From the NCBI GenBank assembly GCA_950295325.1, contig OX485805.1, positions 6,818,501 through 6,882,500 of the forward strand: a stretch of DNA of 64,000 nt, written 5' to 3'. This document shows, one piece after another, positions 1 to 10,258 of this stretch. How positions within the stretch are numbered: the stretch's first letter is position 1; each line of letters begins with the position of its first letter. Both the position numbers and the translations under genes were made by a program. Origin of the DNA: Polytrichum commune. Taxonomy: Eukaryota; Streptophyta; Polytrichopsida; Polytrichales; Polytrichaceae. The notes beneath the pieces were generated by a model that saw only the letters and a program-made list of their open reading frames with translations, was not told the DNA's origin and did no database searches.

Positions 1-1782
1 CAAATGAATCTCTGTCAAAGAAGTGAGGTTTCCAAGGCCTTCGGGTAATGTTGTCAAGCTTGTACATCCCCCCAAATCAATCACCGTCAAAGAAGTGAGG
101 TTTCCAAGGCCTTCGGGTAATGTTGTCAAGCTTGAACATCCCCCCAAATCAATCACCGTCAAAGAAGTGAGGTTTCCAAGTCCCTCGGGTAATGTTGTCA
201 AGCTTGAACATCCCCACAAATGAATCTTTGTCAAAGAAGTGATGTTTCGAAGGCCTTCGGGTAATGTTGTCAAGCTTGTACATCCCCCCAAATCAATCAC
301 CGTCAAAGAAGTGAGGTTTCCAAGGCCCTCGGGTAATGTTGTCAAGCTTGAACATCCCCCCAAATCAATCACCGTCAAAGAAGTGAGGTTTCCAAGTCCC
401 TCGGGCAATGTTGTCAAGCTCCAACAATAACGCAAATTAAGCTTCGTTAAAGAAGTGAGGTTTCCAAATCCCTCGGGTAATGCTGTCAAGCTTGAACATG
501 CCCCCAAATCAATCTCCGTCAAAGAAGTGAGGTTTCCAAGTCCCTCGGGTAATGTCAAGCTTGAACATCCCCCCAAATCAATCTTCGTCAAAGAACTGAG
601 GTTTCCAAGTCCCTCAGGTAATGTTGTCAAGCTTGAACATCCCCCCAAATCAATCACCGTCAATGAAGTGAGGTTTCCAAGTCCCTTGGATAATGTTGTC
701 AAGCTTGAACATCCCCGCAAATCAATCTTCGTCAAAGAAGAGAGGTTTCCAAGCCCTTCGGATAATGTTGTCAAGCTTGAACATCTCCACAAATGAATCT
801 TCGTCAAAGAAATGAGGTTTCCAAGGCCTTCGGGTAATGTTGTCAAGCTTGTACATCCCCCCAAATCAATCACCGTCAAAGAAGTGAGGTTTCCAAGGCC
901 TTCGGGTAATGTTGTCAAGCTTGAACATCCCCCCAAATCAATCACCGTCAAAGAAGTGAGGTTTCCAAGTCCCTTGGGTAATGTTGTCAACCTCCAACAA
1001 TCACGCAAATTAAGCTTCGTCAAAGAAGAGAGGTTTCCAAGCCCTTCGGGTAATGTTGTCAAGCTTGAACATCCCCACAAATCAATCACCGTCAAAGAAG
1101 TGAGGTTTCCAAGTCCCTTGGGTAATGTTGTCAACCTCCAACAATCACGCAAATTAAGCTTCGTTAAAGAAGTGAGGTTTCCAAGTCCCTTGGGTAATGT
1201 TGTCAAGCTTGAACATCCCCACAAATCAATTTCCGTCAAAGAAGTGAGGTTTCCAAGTCCCTCTGGTAATGTTGTCAAGCTTGAACAAGCACGCAAATTA
1301 AGCTTTGTCAAAGAAGTCAGGTTTCCAAGTCCCTTGGGTAATGTTGTCAAGCTTGAACATTCCCTTAAATCAATCTTTGTCAAAGAAGTGAGGTTTCCAA
1401 GTTCCTCAGGTAATGTTGTTAACCTCCAACACCTAGTCAAATTCAAGTGTGTCAAGGAAGTCAAGTTTCCAAGTCCCTCATCCAATGCTTCGATGTTTCC
1501 CATTCCCTCTATATTAAAGCTTTTCAAAGAATGCAATTCCCACAGTTCCTTAGGAAGTTGTTGAAAGTTTCCATTTATAAAAATGGCCTTCAATTGACAT
1601 AAATGTTCTTGGCTGTTTAAATGAGGATCTTTGAATAGTCGGAAGTCGGTTGATGTATTGTTGGTATCATCTTGAATTGCCAATAGTCGAAGATTGCTTA
1701 GATCCAAGTCTAAACAATAGTTTTGACCTTGTAAATGGCACTCCAAACTTTTATACAATATACCTTCAACTTTCTTGGTGCC
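1..1782 (-). CDS. Kinase-NB-ARC-LRR immune receptor, LRR exon (3' part, runs off the window)
   Basis: Third exon of the receptor gene. The minus frame is open from an acceptor (CAG at 1785-1783) to base 1, 594 codons, with no stop found. It begins GTKKVEGI, the usual NB-ARC-to-LRR linker of TIR-NBS-LRR-type proteins, and joins the NB-ARC exon in phase 0. After about 90 residues of irregular LRR (LDLDLSNLRLL, then LPKELWELHSL) come about 21 regular repeats of 24 residues with the core SLTTLPEGLGNLTSL. This is the plant LRR consensus with its Leu, Asn and LP positions. Such domains sense ligands or partner proteins and hold the NB-ARC switch off. Alternate repeats carry a GCSSL or a CWSL/CWRL variant. 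The C-terminus and stop are outside the window. Plus-strand frames through this array are also open, only because the unit is a multiple of three. Fold class is sure; the ligand is unknown. Confidence 0.9.
25..1500 (-). repeat. 72-bp tandem repeat array encoding LRRs (about 21 units)
   Basis: The motif GAGGTTTCC (plus strand) recurs at 72-bp steps from about 25 to 1462, except for one 69-bp unit at 529-598 that lacks one codon. Units differ by only a few bases. A block of three units starting near 25 is repeated 216 bp later (near 241) and again near 814, so units were also duplicated in blocks. All length changes keep the minus frame. Confidence 0.95.
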
Positions 1783-2043
1783 CTGCTTTGCAAGATGTAA
1801 AAATTATATAAAAAACTAACAAAGTCTCAATACAATCATATAAAATGTTTTGCAAAAATATGGAATAAAGAAAATCATTGCAATAATTAGACAAGAATCT
1901 AAATTCTTTATGAACAACTTGACCATCATAAACATTTAACTAATGGTCCAAGAAAATCCAAATCGAATTACACACTTTGTTTGCATAGACTTTACAACAT
2001 GGAACACGCAATGAAAAAAAAGAATCATTCATTACATTCGTAC
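1783..2043 (-). other. Intron between NB-ARC and LRR exons
   Basis: 261 bp, AT-rich, GTACGA donor and GCAAAGCAG acceptor. The minus frame is closed by stops inside it and the two flanking frames join in phase 0, giving IKE-GTKKVEGI. This is the conserved position of an intron in TIR-type NLR genes, between the NB-ARC and LRR regions. Confidence 0.85.
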
Positions 2044-3117
2044 CTCCTTTATGGATTGAGTTGAAGAACTCAAGTCCACGCTCCGAACTCGAGTGCCCAA
2101 GTATTCTCCATCCTTTTCCACAATCATTCGTCCCATGTCACGTAGTTGGTCGTGCATTTCTATGTCTCCATATTTGTCAACATTTACCAATGACCGCTCG
2201 ATCAACATATTGAAGGATTGTCTTGGGGGGATATCATTCATGGTCCACACGTGCAAGGCTCTATCTATTGACATGCCTTGAGGCCACACATCCTTGCAAA
2301 AGAAGAATGCTATGTCCAAAAACATATTTTTTTCATCCATTCCCAATCCATCAAAGCTTATCTTCAATGTGCTCCAAAGCTTCGTGTCTTCAAATTCTTC
2401 GTCACCATCCAAACATCTTCCCCTTTTCATTCTTCGTAATGCTCGTTCCCAACATCGCAACCTCCATTTATCCCGCAAAAATGCACCCAATACTCCTAGG
2501 CTTAAAGGCAAGCCGTTGCAAGCTTCCACTATTCTTCCTCCTATATCACAAAATCCAATTGGTAAAGAACCTCCGGACCCACATGAATGAAGAATAAAAA
2601 GCTCTTTTGCTGCATTTCCATCCAATGTCTCAACATCTATTTTGCCATTCTCTTCCACACGGTGTTTAATCTTGTCCCAATGGCGGGTTGTCATAATCAA
2701 TGTGATGCCCACGTTGTCCCTCAAAATATCCGGACGGAGAACTTCATCTAGTTGATCTTCATCCTTTATGTCGTCCAATATTATGATAACCTTCTTACCA
2801 TCCATGAATTCCTTCACCTTGTTTTGTGCATCCACCAATTTTTTTGGCAAGCTTTCAGGATCTTCTCCAAACTCTTTGAACATGTCACATACAATTCCAA
2901 GTGAATCACTTCTATTCTTCAAGTCTTTGGCAAAATATGATGCATTGTATGTGGACTTCAATTCATGAAATATGTGATTTGCCAATGTAGTTTTCCCAAT
3001 TCCACCCATGCCAATGACACCCAAAATCCTCACTTCCTTGAGACGATCCTTGACTTTTGTAAGGTTTCGTTCAAGACCAACCACCATGTTGTTCACTTGC
3101 ATGGTTGATTCATTCAC
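2044..3117 (-). CDS. Kinase-NB-ARC-LRR immune receptor, NB-ARC exon
   Basis: Second exon, 358 codons, the nucleotide-binding switch of an NLR-type receptor. All NB-ARC motifs are in order: P-loop GMGGIGKTT (residues 36-44 of the exon), kinase-2 KKVIIILDDI (108-117), RNBS-B ITLIMTTR (138-145), NGLPLSLGVLG (201-211), LKISFDGL (251-258), FLDIAFFF (266-273) and the MHD motif in IEMHDQLRDMGR (319-330). LDD without a following Trp, and MHDQLRDMGR, place it nearer the TIR-NBS-LRR than the CC-NBS-LRR type, although no TIR domain is present. The acceptor TAG (3120-3118) and donor GAG|GTACGA (exon ends 2044) are both phase 0. The exon starts with GTG (Val), so the first residue is not a translation start. 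No key residue is missing, so an ATP-binding, switch-competent domain is expected. Confidence 0.93.
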
Positions 3118-3248
3118 CTACATAAATAGCGCATGCAATAAGAACATAATTCTCATTCAAAATCACACCCTCAAAGACCTGCATTTAATCCAAATCAATA
3201 GAAATAACAAGCTATAATTAGACTAGGAAACACCAAAATATTACTTAC
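3118..3248 (-). other. Intron between kinase and NB-ARC exons
   Basis: 131 bp with a consensus GTAAGT donor and TTTATGTAG acceptor, phase 0 on both sides. Reading through it hits stop codons within 17 codons. Splicing here is what makes the kinase and the NB-ARC one protein. Confidence 0.85.
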
Positions 3249-5027
3249 CTCTCTAACATGTTTCTCCTTGACCTTCTTTGCCTTCTCAATTCTTGATTCC
3301 TTTTGGAGCGTGGCTCCATCGTTTTTAAACTCGGGATGTAGGCTTGTCGAATATGATCCTCTCAAAAACTTTTTCTTCAAATCAATCAATTTTTCACAAA
3401 TTTTCGAAAATGTCGGCCTTCGTAAAGGATCCTCCACCCAACATTCCTCGATCAACCTCATAAGCTCTTCACAATTCATTGGCAATTGCGGCCTCTCAAA
3501 TTCCTTAATTTTTTCCAAAATGTCTTTACATTTCACAAGACTCCCAAATGGAGCACTTCGTGACAAGATCTCTGAACATGTCATAGCAAACGACCATACA
3601 TCAGCTTGAAATAGACTTGCATGAGGTTCAAGCTTTTGATCAATTATCTCCGGTGCCATGTATCTAAGTGTACCAACACGATAGCACGTTTTTCCCTTGG
3701 GAACTTTGCTTGGAACCTCAACATTGGAAGTACCATAGTCAACCAACTTGACCAAATATCGCCTAGAATTCAATTTTCCTCCTTCGATGGAATTGGGTCT
3801 CATGAGCACATTGTCCGGCTTCAAATCAAGATGGGCAACATGCATGTCATGAAGATAACACATGCCACTTGCAATTTGATGCATGATATCAATTGCAAGA
3901 AGATATGATAACGGTTTGGACTGCTTCTCCAACATGCCACTCAAGCTCATGTCCATGAACTCCATCACCAAATACAAATTCTCCAAAGGAACTTCAAGTG
4001 TTGAATATTCAACACTTGGTGAATTCCCAAGAGTCGAAGAACACAACTCGTCTATGCTCCCACCAAGTCCACAATATATAAATTTGATGAGATTTGGATG
4101 GCTCAAGCCTGCCAAAATACCAACCTCTTTGCGGTCATTTTTTATTCTATCTGAAACTGGCAAAATACCAACCTCTTTGTGGACATTTTCGGAAGTTCCA
4201 TCTGGAATTGGCAAAATTTTTGTTGCACATTTAAATCCCAACCACATTGATTCATACACAACACCAAATCCTCCTTCCCCAATTTGTTTCAAAAGTTTTG
4301 GTTTCAATGAATCAATGACAATTGGAACCTTCACACTGCTGAGTTCTCCACCCTCAAGTTGCGAGTCCCCCAATCTTTGCCATAAATAGTCTCTGCATTC
4401 ATATTTGCTACCATCTTTGAGACTTTCTTGAAGAATTTTTTCGTCGTCCTCAATTTCTTTCAAGGTCGGCATGTCTAGATCAATGGTAGACATGACATGT
4501 TGCGACTGTGGATGGCTTGTTGAATGCATCTCAAGTATCACATCCCAACAACACCTCAAATCGGACACAAGTTCTCGAAAAGCCTCCTTGTTATTTATTT
4601 GCAATGCAATTGCTTGACTTCGATTTTGATTTCCACATTCACTCATCACAACTCCGAATTTTTGTGTAATGCAACATAGCTCCTCAATTGCAACACCGAG
4701 CTCTTGGACCTCACTATTGGATCTGATCATCTCCCGAACACATACTTCGACTTCTTTAATCTTGGTGAGAAGATGCTTACATTGCTTCTTGTTCAATACT
4801 TCATTTCCATTTGAAATCCCTTCAAGTCTACGTATTTCTTCCTCTTGCCATTGCAGTAAACCTCTAACATCATATTTCTCAATGGTTCCTCTTTGCTGTA
4901 AATCTCCAACATCATGTTTGTCAATGGTTCTTCTTTGCCGACATGTCCAAAACATCATAAAGCAAGTTCCAATAAAATCCCAAAATCTTGATAGTTGCTC
5001 AAAAAACAATTCGAAAAGCTTCGCCAT
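3249..5027 (-). CDS. Kinase-NB-ARC-LRR immune receptor, N-terminal helical region and protein kinase exon
   Basis: First recognised exon. From Met at 5027 (ATCATGGCG context) it encodes a hydrophobic stretch (FWDFIGTCFMMFW), a helix-rich region of about 170 residues with heptad-like Leu/Ile, then a protein kinase domain. Numbering from the longer in-frame Met at 5138: Gly loop GEGGFG 287-292, beta-3 Lys in CATK 307, catalytic loop HLDLKPDN 436-443, DYG in place of DFG 467-469, MAPEI 494-498, DVWSFAM, and RRPTF near the end. Lys and both Asp are present, so catalysis is possible. The Arg of HRD is Leu, a non-RD kinase as in many immune kinases. The donor GAG|GTAAGT ends the exon at 3249 in phase 0, and splicing to the next exon gives KHVRE-VNEST. 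The extension 5028-5138 is open but looks like leader; a TTTGCAG at its start could be an acceptor from an unseen 5' exon. Kinase-NBS-LRR order is known from mosses. Confidence 0.9.
3995..4018. repeat. Perfect 24-bp palindrome inside the kinase exon
   Basis: CAAGTGTTGAAT followed directly by its exact reverse complement. It codes for VEYSTLEV-type residues in the loop before the kinase hinge, so it is in protein-coding sequence. Confidence 0.85.
4105..4215 (-). repeat. Tandem duplication of ~50 bp in the kinase domain
   Basis: The plus-strand stretch TGGCAAAATACCAACCTCTT occurs twice about 51 bp apart, each copy followed by a similar tail. In the protein it yields two copies of an ILP...KEVG segment (KEVGIL at 321-326 and 337-342), inserting about 16 residues between the beta-3 Lys and the rest of helix alpha-C. 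Confidence 0.75.
4855..4945 (-). repeat. Tandem duplication of ~45 bp in the N-terminal region
   Basis: Two near-identical neighbours encode TIDKHDVGDLQQRG and TIEKYDVRGLLQW. At the DNA level CAACATCATGTTTGTCAATG matches TAACATCATATTTCTCAATG. It lies just after the hydrophobic N-terminal stretch. Confidence 0.7.
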
Positions 5028-5138
5028 GATGAAATATTTCCTAGAAAACCATATTGTCTCGATCGCCAACAAGTGTCCAAAGAAATGGTAATCAACGTGG
5101 TTCCAACCATATAAAGTGGTCACTCCATCTGCAAACAT

Positions 5139-7763
5139 CCATGTAACAAAAAGTCATAGTGACAACCACTTTACATCTCCACAACTACAAATTTACATTG
5201 ACATAGGTACATACAAATTGTCATTAATGTAACCAATAATAAATGCAAGCATATAAATCTAGTTAATTGTGGCCCCAAATGCTCTCTTATTAGCAGCATG
5301 TCAAACACGACAAGAGCACCATCCCTTTTGTTTCCTATACACATGTATTTTTTGAGTATTTAGATAGGGGCTAACATGCTCAAATTCATTATTATTCCAA
5401 AATACTCCCCAATCCCTAAATATATAACATTTAATTAAGATCATGGAAGTACAAATTCAATACACTTTACACCACATAAGTGTAGTATATTTCATAAACT
5501 TCATTGCTTCATTCATCAACTGAGTAAGTGCACAACATGAATAACTACACAATGGTCCCCTGAGACAAGAATTAAGTTCTAGATTAAATTCAAGAATAAA
5601 AATTATACTTTATGATATTTTTAGTCAATGAAAAATAAGGCGAACTTATCGACTCGACATGTCCCATAGGCTCCTCCGAATCAACTTATAAGGCACTTGT
5701 TGCTAAAAATGGATGGTCACCCAAATGCAAGTCGTCAAGTGCTAGGAAGCAACACTCCATTCAATCTCCCTATCAAAAACTTCAAGCAACCTCTTGAAAA
5801 TAAATACTCTCAAATGTACAAATTCATGATTTTAGTTAAATTAAATATTTATACTCCTATTTTTGTCCCGGTAATCAACACATATTGTCATCTTTGTGCT
5901 TAGTTCAATGGAGATTGACTTTGGATGCAGTGAAGATGAGAGGTATAAAATTACCTTGAATGTCTTCAAAATTTGAAGATTACAACACTCTGTTCATCAA
6001 ATAAAGATGTACGACCGAGTAAACAAGGTTTTTAGTTGCATATACTGCAATCCTGGAATCATGAAATCATGAAATTTGGAATTATTGCCACAAAATAAGT
6101 TTTCCAAAAAATATAAAAAGCAAAGATCTCCTTCAATTTATCAGTGCATTGTAATAAGAAATTTGATCATTGTTTTTTCTACCATCATATAAATATATAA
6201 ATTACTTGATTTTAAATGGCCATTAAGGAGTACCAATTCTAATCAACGCATAGTATTGGTTCCTACTCCAATCAAGATTGTCAATGAAGTGCAAGTTACG
6301 AGGCCAACAAGCTCCATGTTAAATGCGGAATTCGGGATCTTCAAATGCCGATGTGGCACAAATTTGAGATGCAAAGTGTTGAAACTTCAAACGACCATAA
6401 TACTATGGAATATAAGTGATGTGCTATTCAAAAGATGCAATAACCACCTCGTCTTTAATCTCGATTAGTTCTTGAACTATCCCTCAAGTCGTCATCATGA
6501 TCAACTTTAAACTCAACCCATTGGCACTCTTGCAAAGCACAGAATGCAAAAAGATCTAAAATTCCTCCAAACAGGAGGCAATCAGCTTATTGACGTTTAC
6601 ACGAACTACACAAAACATGAATTCTGAATCTCTACAAAAAGGCATTTTGCTTTTCCTAATAGTCCATCCGTCCTTGTCTACTAGAGCAAAAAATCATTAA
6701 AAGCAGTTGAACAAGCAAACAGTTTTATTGAAGTACTTCTAGAGAATGGTATAGATAATTGCAAGCAATCAAATTTTTCACCCGCATTGCACAAGTGAGG
6801 AATTACGCACCGAGCCGTTGATACGGATCCTTCAGGTGTTCATTCTGTATAGCAATAGCTCAGCCACAGACGGTGGAAAAGCACAAAAGAAGAGCAAGAA
6901 GCCTGGGTGGCACAAAATCTGGTAATTTGTTGAAGCAAGAAATGTATCAAAGACACTGCACACTACAAACGAAGCATACACATTGTTAGATGTCTGCACC
7001 TGTCCCATGTTTGAATACTCTGAGAATCTCTTCCCTACCTCCAAAAGGATTAAACTTACCATATTGGCTCCTCGCAACTTGTGCGAAATTCGTCAAAAGT
7101 CCACACTATGCATCGGTCAGGGGTTCCATTACAAATGCAAGTGGTCAGCATGTAATGTTGAATCAATGTCGTTACAAACCATTTCCGGCTCAATGTCTTC
7201 ACATGGGTGATCCAAAATCTGCCCAACGGCTAATTCAACATGAGTTCAAATATTTACTGTTTATTTCACATTGATCTAAAGTACGAAAATGGTAGGAGTG
7301 CAACTTTATGAGATCCAGCCAACTTACCTCCAGAGGTGGAAATCCACATCCTTATCCTTTTTTGGTTACGTGTATCAAATTTTTATACTGGATAATAATT
7401 ACCACTAGGTGACTTTACAGAATGAAGTCACCATGTTTGCTAACTTAGACAAGCAAACTTGGATAAAGGAGGTATGTGAGAGAGGAACCACTTGGAGCCA
7501 TGAAAAACAACTTCATCTCAGGACTTATGCCAGTTCCAAAGTTTTTGTCAAGAAATAAAATGTTGGAACAACCTAGTTCGCATGATACTGTAACACCATA
7601 GCAAGTTCGCCACCTGCCGCACGAATATTTAATTTATTTGAAAAAATAAGTTACTCGTTCCAAAAATAGATTTTAAAAAAAATTCGTCTTCTCATTTATT
7701 GGATTAAAAATCATTCGTGTTTAGGGTGGGAAAGATGTGCAGAAATTTCATCCTAATTGCGTT
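5139..7763. other. Gene-free stretch upstream of the receptor gene
   Basis: AT-rich sequence with only short unrelated frames. It must contain the promoter of the receptor gene (transcribed leftwards), but I see no clear TATA box or other motif. I also looked here, on the minus strand, for further MORN-repeat exons of the gene to the right and found none that read convincingly. Confidence 0.5.
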
Positions 7764-7777
7764 TTAAGAGAACTCAC

Positions 7778-8426
7778 CCTCATAAACATCCCCATTGCTA
7801 TATGTATGTACCCCTTCCCCAAAACCTTTACTGTCATCTGGCTTAATCTTATTGGAACTTGTTGTTCGAGCCACTTGCAAGTGTGACCTGACACCCCGTC
7901 CCCTATCTTTGTCATCAACAAACTGTAGAATGACAGCTAAAGGCCTTAAACACCTACTACTCAGCCAATCCCAGATCTGGAACCACACTTCTCTGACCAC
8001 ACCTCATGAAGGTGCCATTGGCACCCGCCCAAACAGGTGAGGAACAACAATATGCAACAACAAAATTAAAGCTATAAAGAACACAAGCAGGGCCGACACA
8101 TTGAACCAATACCAGGGAACTATATCTATTGACAGCTAGTTAAGGCCATAGGATGGGCATGCCTTCACAAACCACCATACAAAGGGGACAGCAACAAGAA
8201 TGGTTGGTGGAAGCATCACCTGCAAGCGCACCTGCATATATCCATGTCCTTCCCTGGCCACCCGTCCCTCTCTACTTCCTGCTGTCTGTGGCCAGCAACC
8301 CCTGACGTTACTACGTTCGTGGCTTCGCTCAAGTTCATCCAATGACGTAAGACTATCAATCCCAGATTTTATAGTCGGAGATCGCAACAATGATGATGGA
8401 GATTTGCTCAATTTTGAAAGTTCCAT
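7778..8426 (-). pseudogene. Membrane-anchored MORN-repeat protein, N-terminal exon with two in-frame stops
   Basis: One minus frame runs from ATG 8426 to a donor GAGG|GTGAGT (exon ends 7778) and is broken by TAG at 8138-8136 and TGA at 8006-8004. It reads MELSKLSKSPSSLLRSP, a basic/Ser-rich region, a membrane segment (TILVAVPFVWWFV), a second membrane segment between the stops (WYWFNVSALLVFFIALILLL), then VREVWFQIWDWL and a MORN motif, YSNGDVYEGEF. The order Ser-rich head, membrane segments, then YSNGDVYEGEF is that of the plant MORN family often labelled SET7/9-like (Arabidopsis At4g17080 type), which normally goes on with about seven more MORN repeats. No further repeats were found. Both stops are one C-to-T change from a sense codon (CAG, CGA). 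Either a decayed copy, or a gene whose exon limits I have misread. Confidence 0.55.
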
Positions 8427-9154
8427 GCTGAGTCCTTTGAACACCTGTCAACTGCCCCTTACTTGCACATAAAAACTTGAGGTTGGATTTATCAGCGACA
8501 GTTGTGCAACAACTACCCAGACATAACACCATGCAGCAGTTCTGATTCTGTGGTTGAACCCTGGAGAACACCGACAACCTCTGGTTACTCCTCACACAAA
8601 ATCGTCAGAATGACCTGTCTATCTCTCCTCACGCGAGAGCTGCTACCAGTAAAAGTCCTTGATTGTGAGCCAAACTACTGCAACATCCACACTAACTTTT
8701 TATCATTCCAAAAGAGTATACCTGTGCAATTCCTTTGTGAAGTGGGCGGACCAAGAAGACAGGTCCTTCATATTGTACCCTGCCTCCACTCCTTTCAGGA
8801 CAATTACACCTGAAAAAGGTTGCCATTGCTGATCAGCAACTTTGCTTCTACATACATCCAAAGCACCCAATGTTCTTACAAGTACTTGAGCTTTACAACC
8901 TCTCTGGCACCCTCCGCTAGTATTTTGTTCGGTATTTGTTCCCTGTTGTCATAACCTCAATGGAAGAGATGAACTGAAAGTTCCAACAGAACTCCACCCT
9001 CCAGAATCTTTCACAACAAGTGGCACTGAATACTTAACTAGAATGAGGAAAGCATCCATCACATATTACGTCCAAAGTAAGCGTATGACATGACAAAAAG
9101 CCACTGATCAATTCCAGATACAAGGTCATCGGAGTTGGAGAAGCCCCAAATTAC

Positions 9155-9207
9155 CGTTGATTTGTTTGAGCGGGGCAATGCAGAACCCTGTCTACCCACA
9201 CGGATAT
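9155..9207 (-). CDS. Putative small internal exon of the same minus-strand gene
   Basis: 53 bp between TTGCGCAG and GTAATT. It encodes IRVGRQGSALPRSNKST after a split Asp codon. Its entering phase (2 bases) fits the exon at 10049-10105 exactly, and it leaves in phase 0. Downstream, between about 8940 and 8720, two alternative frames look coding (one with QVLVRTLGALDV, one with EGPVFLVRPLHKGIAQ), and I could not decide between them. No function can be given to this part. Confidence 0.4.
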
Positions 9208-9882
9208 CTGCGCAACAAAGCAAAGCACTATCATCGATTAGGGTTTCACTTGCCTTCTCAGTTACATATATCACTAATGACTGCTAAAATTACTGGCTCA
9301 GCTTAAGCTCAAGACACTCTCTTGAAATCATAACTTTGTGACAAAAACCACTCTGAAACCCTTGATGATCACAAAACATGACAGGTCAGGGCTCTCCTGA
9401 GACATCCGACAAGTTTGGGCGAAGAGGAATTCTTCCTATTGTGAGTCTAAAATAGTCTTAATAAGAAAATACACCAAGGACTTCAAATCCCATTCCCTGG
9501 AATAGTCTGCACCAGATTTTCCGCAGTAATCGGGCAAAATTGTCCATCTCAAAACATGGCAATCGAAGCACTGATACGCATATCGGATCGTCCTGAAGTG
9601 AAAGCCGCGAACCCTAGATTCGGCCTATTCTGGACGTTACAAGTGACCCAGCAAATACAAAATCCTAACTCCGAGTTCAAATTCGACGTGATTTCTCCTA
9701 ATCCATATTGATGTGCAGGCCAAAATTGCTCAGCAAATGAACCCCTATTCGATAGGAAATTCCAATCGGTCAGCTAAGACCTTCCTGGAACTCTCAATGT
9801 GATACTGATGGGTAATCCAGGATGAAGGATTGGTTCATTGCAACAAGATGTACAAAAACCCTCATTACACCTAATTCAAAGC

Positions 9883-10258
9883 CATTGCACCAGAACCTAG
9901 CATTTGAAACCAATTGCATTGAAACTAAAACAACAAGTAATCGCTTTCAAAATCCACAGGGACCACAGGAACACGGCATTTTCTCACATCGTGCCATTGA
10001 TTCATTGCAAAAGAATCATTGCTCATTCTGTAAAGAACTAGAAATTACCTCCTCGCATCTTCCCCGGAGCCATTGCACCAAAGCCCGCCTCCATTTGCCT
10101 TGAAGCTAAAAACAAACAAACAATCACTTCAAAATGCCCACAAAGAACCACGAGAAACACGAAACTTTCTCGAAATCGTGCCGCCGACTCATTGCAACAA
10201 GAATGAGTACCTCCGAGATGAGAGATGGAGAGTGTTGTGCGAGAGAGGGTCTTATGCG
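9883..10258. repeat. Tandem duplication, period ~188 bp
   Basis: Two diverged units. CATTGCACCA occurs at 9883 and 10071, and TCATTGCAA at about 10002 and 10190, with alignable sequence between. The right unit contains the putative first coding exon. Confidence 0.7.
10049..10105 (-). CDS. Putative first coding exon (MEAGFGAMAPGKMRG)
   Basis: A TTTGTTTTTAG acceptor precedes base 10105 and a GAGGAG|GTAATT donor follows 10049. The ATG at 10094 in AAATGGAGG context opens a 46-base coding stretch that ends one base into a codon and splices in phase to the exon at 9207-9155. The exon lies in a 188-bp tandem duplication, of which only this copy keeps the ATG. It is probably part of the MORN-protein gene to its left, but the link is inferred from order, strand and phase only. 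Confidence 0.4.

Noticed and set aside
23-1564. Plus-strand open frames of 63-250 codons with a repeated RFPSPSGNVVKLEHPPKS unit
   Set aside because: They are the antisense of the LRR array. The 72-bp unit keeps every frame periodic, and the minus strand gives a canonical LRR joined to an NB-ARC.
2093-5091. Plus-strand frames opposite the NB-ARC and kinase exons
   Set aside because: Shadows of the minus-strand exons, which carry complete motif series.
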